The notes under the pieces were generated by a model, which worked only from the letters and a program-made list of their open reading frames with translations, did no database searches and was not told the origin of the DNA. A DNA stretch of 64,000 nt from Paulownia fortunei (Eukaryota; Streptophyta; Magnoliopsida; Lamiales; Paulowniaceae): assembly GCA_019321725.1 (NCBI GenBank), contig JAGSPU010001569.1, forward strand, positions 930,001 to 994,000, in the 5' to 3' direction. Of this stretch, positions 23,748 to 37,609 are shown one piece after another (within the stretch, counting starts at the first letter, position 1; every line of letters starts with the position of its first letter). The translations under genes were made by a program, and so were the position numbers.

Positions 23748-26187
23748 TTTTGGGGGGCGGGTGGGGGGGTGGGGTGGGGTAGGGAGTGGAGATTAGTCTT
23801 AATTACGAACTCATTTTGGGAATTACAAATACTAAATTATTTTTTATATTTCAATTTTCATATATTTGATCCAGTATATATGCATTTGATGTATCTTATA
23901 TATATTAAGTGTTTTAGTTAAAAATGTATATTTTTGCATAAACACTAAATACAAAATAAATTCAACCCTCATCAAGATCCAATAGTTATTGTGCATGCAT
24001 TTTTTGGTAGTTGTGCGTTCAGTGTATATGCATAAGATAATAAATCATGTACATCAGATAATAAATCATTATACAGTGACAAGTTTATTTATTTATTTAT
24101 TTATTTTTAGGGAAAGGGAAATCTCAAATCTAATGAAAGAGAAAAGGCCGAAAGAGAATGAATTTGAACACCTCATATGTAAGCCATATAAGGGTGGTGG
24201 TATAAGTTTAATTATTCACATCACATGGGCTATACTACTGGGTTTTTAATATTTGAGTTATATATATATATATATATATGTAAATTTGTTCATATTAATT
24301 TATTACCCATGAAAGCGAACGCAAAAAACAAAAAATTACAGGCATACTTTCAAGAATTTATTTAAGTTATTACTGAGAAATCCATATGTAATAGTCAATT
24401 GACAAATAATTAACATAAGTGTTCATTTAAGCATTATAGTTTGGTTTTCTTTTCAATGATAATTCTTATTTCCAGCATTTTCATTGAAATTTTAATCAAT
24501 TACTACTAATTAAATAATTAAATACTTGAACTCAAAATCAATTTTTTTTTTATTATAGTATATTACTATATAAACAATATCTCATTTCCAATGTTTTCGG
24601 AAATTTTGAACAGGCATACAAGTTGATCTTTCTTAGTCCCAAAACTAAAAAAAATGAATCACTTGCGCTTTCATTATGGAATTCGTCTAGCATCAGTTTC
24701 ATATGGCAGGGGTGGATAATCAACTTTAAATATTCTCAAAATTTTGCGAAATTGTTCTTCTTGTCTCGAATTTCAATTGGTATTTTTATCTTGGTTAATT
24801 GATTAATTGTAGTCTCGAATTTCAATTGGTATTTTTTATCTTAGCTAATTGATTAATTGTAACAGATAAGATCAAATCGAAGCTTAAGGTACGAGTTGAG
24901 TGATAGTTGGGCATTTGATTTTTAACCAAAAAAGACTATGTGGAGTATAGGGCTCGTCCATTTCCAAATTTATTGATTTATATTCAATTATTGGGATGCC
25001 AACTGAGTTCCCAATTATGCACCCGTTCACGTGCCATAACATTATAATACGAATACAATGGCTATTGTTTGATACAAATAAATAAATATGTCTCAAACTT
25101 ATCTTAAATCAAAAGAGTTTGGGTTTATAAATCAAATAATTTGGTGTTTTAATATTTTGGATCCGAATAAATTTAAGTCAGAAAACAAAATTTATTCAAA
25201 CTTTATACGTTGCCCATAAAAATGAGTTATCAATCTTGCATTATTATTGATTTCAAACAAAATGGTAGTGTCCCCAAAAGAATAGTCTGTTTGGAGCCGA
25301 ATCTCTTTAATCACTTATAGCAATCTTACATATACATTATGCTAATTATATTGTGCACGTAAGTTTGTGAGCTATTATGAGACATTGATGGGGGTGGTTG
25401 AGAATGTTGGGAAATACTAGTTACAATGGGATTATGTTACACGTTCAATGGATTAGGATGAATAGTCTCACTTTCATCAATGGGCCTGCTAGTACACACT
25501 TGAAGGACAATACTTGCAATTCTTGCTGTCATTTGAATAGTAGTTTCGAGAAAATAAGTAAACAACAACCATTTGGAATTTTATTTTATTTTTATAATTA
25601 AAGCGATGAGTTATATCGCTATATTTATATACTAACAATTAATGAGTACCACAAAATATCGCTATATTTATATACTAACAATTAATGAGTACCACAAAAT
25701 GAACAAATAATTATCCTAAAAAAATAATAAAATAGATAACGAGAACTCATACTAAAATGGAGCCTAATAAATTAGATATTTGATAAATATTTTTTGGTTT
25801 TCTTGGGCTTAAATCACGAACATCATATTTATAAAAATTAAAAAATTAATATTTACCACTTGAATAATGTGTTATAGTCGTATATTTTTATTCTTAGTAT
25901 TTTTATTTTTGAGTTGAATGAATAGTGAAAAATACTTGTTCAAAAAATAAAAATACAAAAATAATGAATAGTGAATTCGAATAAGATTCTTCCAGATATA
26001 AGTATTGGTAACGACCCTAGGTTAAGAAAAAAAGTAAGTGATCTTTTTCCACTAACAAATTGACAAAACCTAATGTATTAATTAAAACTGTTTAGGATTT
26101 CAATTAGGATTCACAAAATTTAAGCAATTTATTGCCACAGAATCCCAATGTGAATGGATAATCTTTTGGACTTTGACTTAACCTGCC
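23748..26187. other. Intergenic AT-rich DNA between oleosin and the small proline-rich ORF
   Basis: Begins with a G-rich tract (23752-23788). It then contains an ATTT tract (about 24083-24105), an (AT)n run (24258-24279), a near-duplicate 'tctcgaatttcaattggtat' motif at about 24764 and 24814, and a perfect 43-bp tandem duplication (25613-25698). No gene recognised. Confidence 0.5.
25613..25698. repeat. Perfect 43-bp tandem duplication
   Basis: Two identical copies sit head to tail: 25613-25655 and 25656-25698 (each starts ATATCGCTATAT and ends GTACCACAAA). Perfect identity in otherwise non-coding DNA suggests a very recent event or an assembly artefact. Confidence 0.9.
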
Positions 26188-26195
26188 TATATAAA
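26188..26195 (+). promoter_or_regulatory. TATA box of the small proline-rich ORF
   Basis: TATATAAA followed by a pyrimidine/adenine-rich leader, 98 bp before the ATG at 26293. A W-box core (TTGACT) lies at 26173-26178 just upstream. The spacing fits transcription starting near 26220. Confidence 0.55.
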
Positions 26196-26292
26196 CCCAA
26201 ACCAACCACCTTTTCTCTACATTACCAAAGTTTCTAAACCTTTTCCATTTTTCTTTTGGCTTTGCACCCCAGATTCACTGTACTTGGCAAAA

Positions 26293-26538
26293 ATGTCTCA
26301 AAGAACTAACCGCCACCAACGGCGGCCATCGCAGGGTGTTTTCGTGATACCGGACAATCTCTCCGATCCTCTCCCTGATGACATTGCTCCGCCGCCTGCC
26401 GCCGCTCAAGCTCCTCCAACACCGCAAGAAAAAAGCAGCGGCACCGGAGGCGGAGTTGGAGGTGTTCACCTGCCGCCGCAGCCGCCGTCTAAGCCGGCGG
26501 AGGAAACGCCCACTGCTGATCGTTCTAGGAAAGGATAA
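26293..26538 (+). CDS. Small proline-rich protein of unknown function
   Basis: An 81-residue ORF with an ATG in a good plant context (AAAATGTC) behind a strong TATA box. It begins MSQRTNRHQRRPSQGVFVIP, then has an acidic 'DNLSDPLPDD' segment and a Pro/Ala/Gly-rich remainder (PPPAAAQAPPTP, PPQPPSKPAEE). There is no signal peptide or membrane segment. I do not recognise the family. The GC-rich composition contrasts with the flanks and supports a real gene. The +1 frame (26378-26608) is also open and basic, so a 1-nt error could change the C-terminus. That matters here, because such errors occur in most neighbouring genes. Function unknown. Confidence 0.5.
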   Translation: MSQRTNRHQRRPSQGVFVIPDNLSDPLPDDIAPPPAAAQAPPTPQEKSSGTGGGVGGVHLPPQPPSKPAEETPTADRSRKG

Positions 26539-29500
26539 GCTATCGATCTTCCGCAGCTGCAAGTATTTTATAAAATTTGTGGTTTCTTCTTTAACGATAT
26601 GTTCTTAACTAGATCGTTTGCTGAGGGAAAAAAATAGTGCAAATGTTGAATACTCCTATAGTCCTAATTGAGTAATATCGTTTAATTTAACGTCTGTTTC
26701 ATTTTCTTGCTTCTGCTAAATGTTAACACTGCTATGCGTTATATTTCTCGTTTGCATTGTTCTTAACTCCTGCACTCTCTCTTCCGTTGAGTTTTTTGAT
26801 CATATTTGGGTGGATCGGTTCTAATACAAGTTATAGCATTGTTTAAGCAAACTGTATTCTTTGTTAGGTTACAAAGGTGCCGAAAAAAGATCAAAGTTTG
26901 GAGAAACTTTTTGAAAGCTAGTTAAGTTTTCTTAACCGCATAGATGGAAACAATTTCGGATTATCTTCTAAAAAAAGCTACTTAAATACATTATATTATT
27001 CAAGTTTTATCGAAACTTGAATGAGTTAAAATTATGTTGGAGATTAGTGTGATCAGTTTTAATAGAATTCAAATATTTTAATAAAGTTGTGCGTAGTATT
27101 TAATTTATTATTATATAAAATTTTAACATTTTTTAGTTTATTGAACCGCAATGAATTTTTATCCATTTTATATTGGTACGTCGATTGTTGTCAAATCTCA
27201 TCTTTTTAATTCAGATTCTGAATATAAAAGAAAGAGAGAGGAGAGGGGCGAGTAAGGAAAAGATTTAGATCATAATAAAAATGAATAAAAAGAAGAAAAT
27301 AAGGAGGTAAAGACTCAAGAAACATGTTTTTTAATGTTTCTCCATGAATTAAAGCTACGTTATTGTGAACTAATCCCTCCAAAAAAGTAGAGAAAAAAGA
27401 AGAAAGATGATAATAACTGATGGAGAAATGAGGTTAAACGTGGACCTTGCAAAGTTGTGACGGTTGTAATCCTTGAAATTTACTTCATGGCCAAAGGTTT
27501 GAATTCCAAAGTATCATGCCCTTTTTCTAGGAATATAAAGGAAAAGTACACCGACCGAGAGTTTTCAGTCAACTTTTTAAGCTTTATTACTTTTTCAATC
27601 TTCTTTTGGTCAACTTGAATCTTTACAGACTTTGTCACCCTATCCTCTCTCGCACCGATTTTGAAGATTTAGGTGTAACATGGGATGGTCCGAGAGACAT
27701 ATAAGCGCTAGTCCCGGGCATGTTCAACCGGTGTAGTTCCTAGGAGGATTTCAAATAATCAATCGGAATTATTTATACATGATGAATTTACATAAATTTT
27801 ACTATTTGAATAGTTTTAATTTGTCTCGAAACTTTCATAAATTAATCATGTATAATAGTTTATAGCCCTTCTCGAAACAAAAACTAGTTTTGGATCCTTT
27901 TCAACGTCAATGTGAGTGTATAATTGAGTATAGGTGTAATTAAGGGCAAAATTTTTTATTACAAATTTTATTATATTTTTTATTTTATTTCATTAATTGT
28001 CTATGTATATATTTTATAAAAAATAATTATTAATAATTTATTATTATTAAAAAAATCAATACAACTTAATAGATGATTTATAAAATTTTCAGCAAAAAAA
28101 TATATGTGGTGTAATTGAGTAGTATAAAGCATATACCAATTTAAACTCATTTAATATATGTGGTGTAATTGAGTAGAAGAAAGCATATACCATACCAATT
28201 TAAACTCATTTAATGGGGGTTTAAAGGAGTTTGGAATGTAGATGCCGCCACCCTCATCCGCCCTCGTACTTCTAGCTTGGCATTATTGTGTTTGAATATA
28301 AAAACAAATTGAGAGTTAAAAGATTTAAATTTAAAATAATAAATTTATTGTATTTGTTAGATTTAAATTTAAAATAGTAAACTTAAAGAAGTAGTTTTTC
28401 CTATGTGAAAATTTTTGCAACTATTGCTGTGAGGATAAAATAAAAGTACAATTCCAGCTTATATGACACGCACTGCTCATTATATCACTTTCATTAAATG
28501 TTTGGATATATTATATAATATGTGGTCCATTAAAGTAATCATTCGAACTACGAGGACGAAGTTCATTCATGTTACTTACAACCTAGACATCCCCAAAGCC
28601 CAGAACATAATTGTTTTTATGCCAAAATTGCAACAAAAACACTACAAAGTTTGATTTGGCCACTGGGTTATGTACTTTGTTGTAGTACATGGTATACTTT
28701 GCAGCCTCAATAAGAAGTTTACATATCTGGAGACTAAGGAAATTCTTACATATGTACTATAATAATAATTGCAGACATATACTTAATTTATGCATCTATA
28801 TTATTATTTGTTACAAAATGCACGTGTCCGTGTTTTTGAAAAGAAATGACATCAAAATACAGTTTTGTGCTTTTTCTCGTTGCTTTTATTTTTCAATCGC
28901 TACAAGAAAAAAAAAAATAATAATTATAGAATATAAAATAGTACTTTCAAAGTTATTGTTAATAATATGTATTAAGTGATAATTATTTGTGTTTTACTAG
29001 AATAATATTTTTTATAAATTTGATTACAATAAAAACGGTATTTTAGTTATCACTATTGGTTAACAATGCATATTTTGTTAATTAATAATATATCTAACTA
29101 GACAATAAATCACAATTTTCACAACCAAGAAAGTACGAATAGACAGGCCGGCCTACTTTTACTAAGCCCACTCTTAACCGTGTAGCAACTAGGGTTGCTT
29201 CGTCGACCAGAAATTAGCAAAATTAAATGCATATATAGTACTGAACCTATGTCTTTGGGTAGGACCCATCCTATGACAATTTTAAGAGTTGTCAATTCGT
29301 GGTACTTTTATCCAAATTTGATAATAGCTTATTAATAATTAAAAAATTGTTGGTAGGATCTAGCTAAATTTGATGAAATTGAAGTTCCACAACCATGAAG
29401 TATTGGATTTGAATTAGGAATATTGAATTTGAATTTGCACACCTACTTCAAAAGGTCGCAGCATTTATTTATTTTAATGGTGGTTGTTCTGTAATAATAT

Positions 29501-32500
29501 GTAATTATTTAATTAAAAAAATGGAAAAAAAAAAAACATGTACCTGATTTCAACTTTAATTACTCTGTAAATGTGGATCCATTGTTGTATTGCAATTATG
29601 ATTAAAATATAAATCAGAATAATATGTTTAGATAAATAATATGTACTCGATATTAATGAGTTAATTGCAATACTATTTATTTCCTACTAGTGAAGAGTAA
29701 AGTTGCAGTCTAAATTTTACTCCATATGCTAATTTTCATCAATTATACTTTTAATACTGCAACATAAATAATTTTTACATAATTGTTCTAGATTTTGGAA
29801 GCAGCTGAAGCTATGGCGGCTCTTAATATGATCAATAAGACAATTTAGGGCTTTCGAGTCGTAGTTCAAATGACGGAATAATTGATTTGGATTATTTTCA
29901 CCGATAGGATGAAAATTCGAATTTTGATTAAAATCTGTAAATATATTTTAGTATGAAGCAATTATTGTACAAATAATGGGATCTTTTGATTAAAATGTCT
30001 CGAGTAATTACTTTAAATTGAATTTTTTATGAGTAAAAGTATATACTTGACGAATAGCAGAAATCTGAATATAAAAAAAAGAAAAATTTTAGGTACAGGT
30101 CTACCTAGTATGTGACTTTTCCAATTTGTATAGTGATATTCTCGGCTGAAGATAAATCAGTCGACTATTAAAACTATTATTATTATTGAGACCACGATAT
30201 AAATAAATAATGATAATAATAAATACATAAGTAAATAAATAAACACTTGACATTTTCTTATATATATATATATATAAACCACGATAATAACGTAAAATAA
30301 AAAATATCTGGTTTTATTTCTGCAAGTTGAATTCTCGCATTTTCCCATGCTTTCGTAAATTACAAATCCTTTTGAACCACAAATAGTCTTGAACAGGCAT
30401 ACTTTTGGTTATATGTCATTGCTAGCTCATATTTCTCAAAAAAATACTGTGCTCCACTATTCTTCAGCCACAGAAAACCCAAAAAAAAAAAAAAAAGGAT
30501 AATTATTTAAGTTAAAAACTATGGAGAAAACAAAATCCATGTAGGTTTAGAAACGTCTTTATATGTCGGTAAGGATAGTAAAGAAGGAAGAAACCAGAGG
30601 TAAGATTATTTATTAGCATTGACCAATGTTAATGGACAAATTCATTGAACTTTGCCAGCCAAAATCGTTTTTATTAATCCATTACAATCCTCCCTATTTC
30701 CTCATCACGATGATTATTGCCGTTAGTATACAAAGCAGATAAACAATCATTATTTGCAAGCACTATTGGAGACATAGTCTATGGGCTCTAAGAAATTGAA
30801 TTATATTAATCAATGTTTTAAAAATTAAAATGGATCGTTGTATCGATATAATTGCGAATTAATGATCCATCAAATTGAGAGAAAAAAAATAAAAATTTCA
30901 GTTAAATTAATCAAAATCGATATAAAATTTAGTCAAATCGATTAAAATTATTTTTATTTTTATTTTTTTAAAAATTTTAAATTTGATATTGGATTACATA
31001 TTTATGATTATTTGAATTTCGTACTTTGTTATATATATTTTTAAGTAATTATTTATTTTATTTACTTTATACATAACAATTAATATATTAAATTATAATT
31101 TTATATAATATAATAAAAAAATATAATTAATTTTTATTAAACTAATATAACCGACAGTCTAACTACTAATCCACGTTAGTATCAATTATGAAAATACTAC
31201 TATTAACTAAGCAGCCAGATTAAGTCAACCACCATCAAACAAGACTTTGGCACCTAATATTTTCATGTAAATACCATATAAAGCCAAATAATGCCTTGCT
31301 TACATAGCAACATTGAAGCCCCAGTTTTTTACCATTTAAATTAATGAATTCAAATCCTATAAAAAGTGCTTTTGTTAATTAGTCCATATATATATATAAT
31401 TTTTTGCTTTTGTTAATTATTCCATTTGTATATAATTTTTCATTAAATATATGTTTCGACATAGAAATACTGATCGTACTTTAATACAGTTTTAATATAG
31501 TAGTCACATGCCCCTAAAAGAAGTCATTCACATGCCTTAGCCTACACAATGATACAAATTACTTTATATAAAAGACTCTCTTTCCGCCTGGTTCTATCTT
31601 TTAATACGCTTTTAAATAATGCATTTGGAAAAAGCTTTATAAAAGTTGGTATTTAAAATGAACAGAGAGATAGAGATAGATTGATAGGGTATAGTAGGTG
31701 TGACGTTAATTATTGAGAGATGTAAAGAGTAAATAAAAAGGAGATTGGTGTATTGGAGAATTCAATTATTAGAGAATGAATTTTGTATTTTTTTGGATAT
31801 ATTTTAAAAATAGTGTAAAAAATATGTAAACGCATTTTTTATCTGTTTAAATTTAAATATCGTCCAAAGTCTAAAATCAAACAAAGTTTTAGAATTTTAA
31901 TTTAGGTGATTTTATTCTTGCACGCAACAAATGAGTGTCATAAATTCATAATGAATTGTTTGAAGTTTGAACGAGCATTTTATTTTTTCATTTAATTTAC
32001 ATTCAAATTATTCTAATTATTAGACAATTTTGAACCATTTAAAACTTTTATAATGTTTCTAATTTTTTTTTTATCATTTTAGTATAAATTTCTTACTTTG
32101 AGGGCCATGAAAAATTTAAAATTAAAAGATTCTGATGAGAGTTTCTACTTTTGTGATTCAATAATTTTTGTAGAACTGGTGATATGGAATTAAAGATGTA
32201 GACAATCCCTTTAATTTGTTTGGATCCCATTATTGCAATCAATAATAGGAATAGGAGGTAGGAGTATTTGCCAACCAAACAAATTTAAAAGTGTCGTAGC
32301 GTGGAATTGACGCAGGAATTTAGAGAGAGAATTTCTCGTGGGCCCCATAGATTGGTTGTATTTATTATATTCTTATCCATTAATTTTACTGAACTAATTT
32401 TCGAAAACAATATAAGGAAGCGGCAAAAAATATCTGAATTGCACGATGTCTACTTTACAGAAAATGCGTCCACTTTGAACTTGTGACTCGGCTGAGTCAG

Positions 32501-33516
32501 ATGAGCCAAGCCTAGCTTCCACCTTTCTATTGGTAGTAATAGAAAACTATAAAATATTAGATTTTATTTTAAAAATAAATTATTAAAATATTTGAATAAA
32601 ATAAAATTATAAAAAATCTAAAATATTAATAATGATAATATTATAATTTTTAATTATTAAAATTAAAATTAAAAAAATATTAAAATAATATATTATTTTG
32701 AAAATAAGATAGAATTTTCATAATTTTTTAAAAACAGTTTATAAGATCCTCATATTTTATTATAAAACTTATAAGCTATTAATTTAAAAAAATACAAAAT
32801 AAATTTTATAAGTTTTTAAACATCTTATAAGATATGAGAAGAATAAAATATGAAAATAATTATTCTAAAACTTAATTACTTGGAAATTAAATGCAAAGAT
32901 AGGGGAAAATGACTTAAATATAAGTTTTCAAACTGAAATGTCACGATCCTATGAGTTTTTTATTTTAAAAAATAAAAATTCCTAATATATTTTTAAAACT
33001 TAGTAACTCATTTAATTTTCATCATAGTAACTATAAATTAATATTATAAATATATTATAAATTTTATAATTTAGTTTTATTTGACCACTTCATTAATTTT
33101 TTTTACATCTTATAAATTTTAAAAACATATTATATTGTAAAATATAATATTTAAGGGTTCTTTAAATAGAAATAGCCAAACAACCCTGCCAAACACCACA
33201 CAACGCATCAAAGTAATTTCCAGAGACGGGCTCGGCCTTGAGTCAGCCGCCAGAGAAGCACTGTCTTAATATCCTAAAGTAAGCTTACGCGGCGTCTCGC
33301 AATTGTTTTAACCACACTCACACCCTACAACCGTACACCTATCTCACAGACTGTAAAAGCCCTTACCAAAGCCTCTCAATAAAAGAGTGCAAAAAATCGT
33401 ATTAGCACCGCGCCTCACTCTTTATCGGCGGGTCTCACATTTTCTCTCTCTATTTTTTCTTTTTCAAAATCGTTCGCAGTCGTCGCGATCTTGCTCAAGG
33501 CTAAAGAAACCCAATA
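26539..33516. other. 7-kb gene-poor AT-rich region
   Basis: I see no gene I can support. Contents: tandem repeat at 28101-28213; AT/TA microsatellites (about 30260-30276, 31387-31398); an A16 run at 30481-30496; an exon-like scrap at 29792-29848; very AT-rich, partly self-complementary DNA at 32540-33130 (for example ACTTATAA near 32768 against TTATAAGT near 32808). The last 300 bp before the ADF gene are more GC-rich and are its promoter and 5' UTR. Confidence 0.5.
28101..28213. repeat. Imperfect tandem duplication, 54/59-bp units
   Basis: Copy 1 is 28101-28154 and copy 2 is 28155-28213. Both begin TATATGTGGTGTAATTGAG. The second copy differs by a few substitutions and a 5-bp insertion (CATAC). 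Non-coding. Confidence 0.85.
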
Positions 33517-35049
33517 ATGGTGTGCCCTCGTCTCCTTATTTTTCCATTGTTTTTCCTCGCATTGCTTTTGATTTTACTGAGTACAGATCGGTAATTGATC
33601 TGATTTTTGTAATTTTTTTTGTTTAATTGAACTGATTTTGTGTGGATTTTTGTTTGATCGGCAGTTTATTATAGCTTGTGGTGACTTGATCTATTGTATG
33701 CTGTAGTTTGGAATTGATCTCTGGATTGAGTACATGAAATTTGGTATTCTTATTCAAAAATCTTTTTGTAATTGAGTAAAGATTATTGCCTGAAAGATAA
33801 TTGACCTCTAAACTTGAAAATATGAAGTTAACTGATCTGACCTCGTTATTTATTTATTTATGATTTCACTGATATCAAGATTACTTTTTCATTTTCTGAA
33901 GTTTGTCGACTCCAGGAGATAATGATGCGTGATCCGTAATCCGAATATTGTTTGGTAATTAAACGAGCATTAGATTCATGTATATGATCACAAATTAAAA
34001 TGCAGCTTTCACCTGTTTATTTGTGTCTGGATGATTGCTTGACTGCACTACTTCTGATTCACTTAGTTTCTGAGTGAATGCTGCAAGGATGATGGCATAT
34101 GGAACTGGAAGGTAACATCCTTCCAATCACTTTGTCATCGACGTGGAGGTTGGTTGTCGTTGAGGAATATATTAGAAAATAAAGTCTGCTCAATCTTTTG
34201 TTGGCAATTTTTGGTTGCTATTCTGTGCTTTTTTAGCATGTTGACTGAAGATAATTGGGGTCTCTGTCTCTCTGTTGCATCTAAGGAGCATGGAAAGGGG
34301 GAGTTGGGGGCGGCAGGGTTTATTTTATGATTCTTTGTTTTACTTTATTTTCTTTGGCTTCAAGTTGCTGATTGTTAGCTCACCATTTTTCTGCAATTTG
34401 TTTACATGTGGAGTTCTTTGCTTTTCATGTTACCATCTGATCGATTCCCTGATGTTTTGTGCCTGTAAAATTTTCAATTTCTTTTATGCTGCTATTTAAA
34501 GGCGAATGCGGCTTCTGGGATGGCTGTGCATGATGATTGCAAGCTGAGGTTCTTGGAACTGAAGACAAAAAGGACTCATCGTTTCATTGTCTTTAAGATA
34601 GAGGAAAAACAGAAGCAGGTTGTTGTTGAAAAAGTTGGGGAGCCAACTCAAAACTATGAGGACTTCACTGCTAGTCTTCCTGTCGATGAATGTCGCTATG
34701 CAGTCTACGATTTTGACTTTGTGACTGCAGAGAATTGCCAGAAAAGCAGGATTTTCTTCATTGCTTGGTATAATTAGCATTTTATGTCTACCTTTGGCCT
34801 AAATATTATTACATTATGTTGCACTTCTAGTTTGAAATAAGTGCATTGCTACATTCGCTATGCATTGCTTATTTTCTTGGTTGGTTTTTCCATGTAAGGT
34901 CTCCTGACACTTCGCGGGTCAGAAGCAAGATGATTTATGCTAGCTCAAAAGACAGATTTAAGAGGGAGCTGGATGGGATTCAAGTGGAATTGCAAGCAAC
35001 TGATCCAACTGAAATGGGGCTTGATGTTATTAAGAGTCGTGCCAGCTAA
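33517..35049 (+). CDS. ADF: Actin-depolymerising factor (ADF/cofilin)
   Basis: Binds G- and F-actin and severs or depolymerises filaments; cytosolic, with some nuclear ADF. Exons: 33517-33519 (the ATG alone), 34502-34767, 34899-35049. An intron immediately after the ATG is the hallmark of plant ADF genes. The product has 139 residues, the normal length. Visible features: [10 protein letters not shown] with the regulatory Ser6, the ADF-H core ([22 protein letters not shown]), and the actin-binding long helix [20 protein letters not shown]. The frame and all splice sites are intact, unlike most genes in the window. Which ADF subclass it belongs to cannot be decided by eye. Confidence 0.97.
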
Positions 35050-37609
35050 GTGAAAGTCTGTAGGCCCTCTGCAGCAGAGTCTCTCTTTGCAATGACACCC
35101 TTGAAAAGGAATCTCTATAGTTTGTGGGATGGTACACTTGGGTAGTGATGACTATAGTCACCAAGTACTTCCTATACTGTTCTTTAGGTTTTAAATGGAA
35201 TTTATGTGTGTCTGATATATGATGTTATTTGCGAATTTAGATGCTATTTATTGGGTGTTTCAGTTATAGTTTGATATTTACAGGCTTATATGTAACAATT
35301 TGAGAGGGTTTGAGACTCTTAGCCTGTTTGGATACTCGAATGGATACATTTGACCCCTTGGATTTTGTTTTGGAGTGCAAACTAGCATGCTCTACTCTCT
35401 TCTGGTTGCAATTTAGCAGCAGTTCATTTAATATAAGGGAACAAATTTACATTCGAATGTTATCTAACATGGTACATATCAGCTAAGCTAAAATTTGATT
35501 TTCTTGTTAGCTCAAAAACTAGGCCGTAGACGATCTTATTCTACTGGTTTTTCACTTGCATTTTGACAGTCTCTGCAATTGTGACTATTGATAGATTGAG
35601 ATTAAACCATTCACTTATATTTTTTCCTTTTTGGATTCCTCCTCTCCAAATTGGAGTCATTTTTTGGGTGGAGAAGGTTTTGTGATGCATTATTTGATTG
35701 TTTAAAATACCTTAATTCATATCAGCATTGATCGCTGGTGCTTGTGGCCGCTATCTCTGTCTAGGCCCTACTATTTGAGAATTATGTTTATGCCATTGAT
35801 GACCAAACTTGAGCTGGGTGGGAGACAAAAGTGTGATTATTTATGATTGTTTTGCTTAAGGACTCATGAGCACTAGTGGTTTAAGCTTTTTAGACAGTTA
35901 AGTTGGCCTAATTTTTGGATGTATTCGCATGAAAGGACTTGTTGAGATCTACCTCTTTCTCATGTCTTGTATGGTCCTGCGGTATGGTACTTGTCTATCT
36001 ATCTGGCTTCGATGAGAACATCGGGAGATATGATGGAGGAAGACCCACGAGACAACCTGTAACCCAATAGCTGGAAGAAGTGTGACTAATTTATAGGGGT
36101 TGGCAAAGACGTTAAAGTTTTACTTCAGATACCAGAAATAGCTAAAATTATGAGTATTTGCTTCAATGCTTCGTGAAGAACTGCGGTTCGGTATTGTTTA
36201 ACAAATAAAAATTACAGTACAAACTATTTGTTTTGCCATAAATTATATATGAGATTTTCACATGATATTCACGACTTCGGCTGCAAAGTTTGGAGAAACA
36301 TGCCAATATTGGTTTGGGCTTAAATATGAAAGTGTTTTCCCAAAGAAACATTTAGTTGTGTGAAATGAACATGGACAAAATACATAAATGTCGTAAAACA
36401 ATAAATTAGGACCGACAACGACATGCCAAATAACAAATATCTGGATGTAAAGTTATTGATTCGTCAAAGGTCGTTGGGTAGCAAAAATGAAAAGTTCAAA
36501 TATAAAATGAGCAATATTTAATAATCCAACATCAAACATGATTAAATACAGGGTAATGAAAATATATAGACTAACCTATTATTGAATTATAAATAGAGTA
36601 CTTCAAAAATGAATTATTGTTTATACTATGTTATATTAATGTTATATAACTTAGCTTTAAAGGAGGGAGGGGAAGGGTTTTTTTAGTATGATGGTCTTCG
36701 AATGAATTTTGCCGTAAATATTTTATCATCGATGGGTGTTTTTGTCAATTGTTTAAATTAAAAGTAGAAGTATAAGATTTTTAGTAATTTATGTAATGTC
36801 ACTTTCCGGATCTTTAAATAAGTACGTATTAATTTTCAGAATCTTTAAATAAGTGTGTGTTAATACATATGCAACTATTTAAATTACTACGTAAATTATA
36901 TTTTATATGATTTTATTGCCTTTTTGAAGTGGTAAATGATGTGTTATGACAATTTATTTGACAAAATATTGCAAAAAGTTAATTCCGGAAATATATACTA
37001 GTGAAATTGATTTTTAAATAAATATTTCAGGAAATTATTATTCACAAAGAAATCCAACATTATTGCTGTTACAAAAAATGTTGATATTAGGATTAAAAGA
37101 TCATGATATCAAGTTAGGACTCTAAACACTCGTACAAATTCCATACAATGGCTTTGTTTGACTACCAAGAAAATTCTAGAGATATATATTTATTGGGAAA
37201 AGCTGGAGAAATTGAAGCAAAAAAAGGAAAGGAATATGGTGTTTTACTTGTGTTACTCTCTCTCTTATTTTTCCCTTTAACTAAATAATTGATATATTCT
37301 ATATTTACGCCCTCAACTTTTAGCTTCAATCAAACATATATATTGCTTGTTCCTCGTTTTAACTAGTGAGAATGTTATCCTACTGCCGTTGCATTGGAAA
37401 CCTTGAAATCAGCGGAATTCTTCCGGTCTGCTGCCCCTCCGCTTCCGCCACAGCTTAGAAATTTTATCCAATTGGGGTTTTCGTGCTCCTCACTTTTTCC
37501 TGAAGGAAAATTGTAGCTACTCCTTACGCTTAGCTCAGTATATTTCTCCGTAATGTATGCAACTCTCTAAGTCCATTCTTGCACACCATATGTTTGTTTG
37601 ATTGCTGGA
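35050..37609. other. Intergenic: ADF 3' flank and PPR gene promoter
   Basis: The ADF 3' UTR probably ends near 35250. The rest is AT-rich with no coding pattern. The PPR 5' UTR probably lies in the GC-richer 37380-37609. An imperfect repeat (a segment containing TCTTTAAATAAGT) occurs at about 36811 and 36842. Confidence 0.5.
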
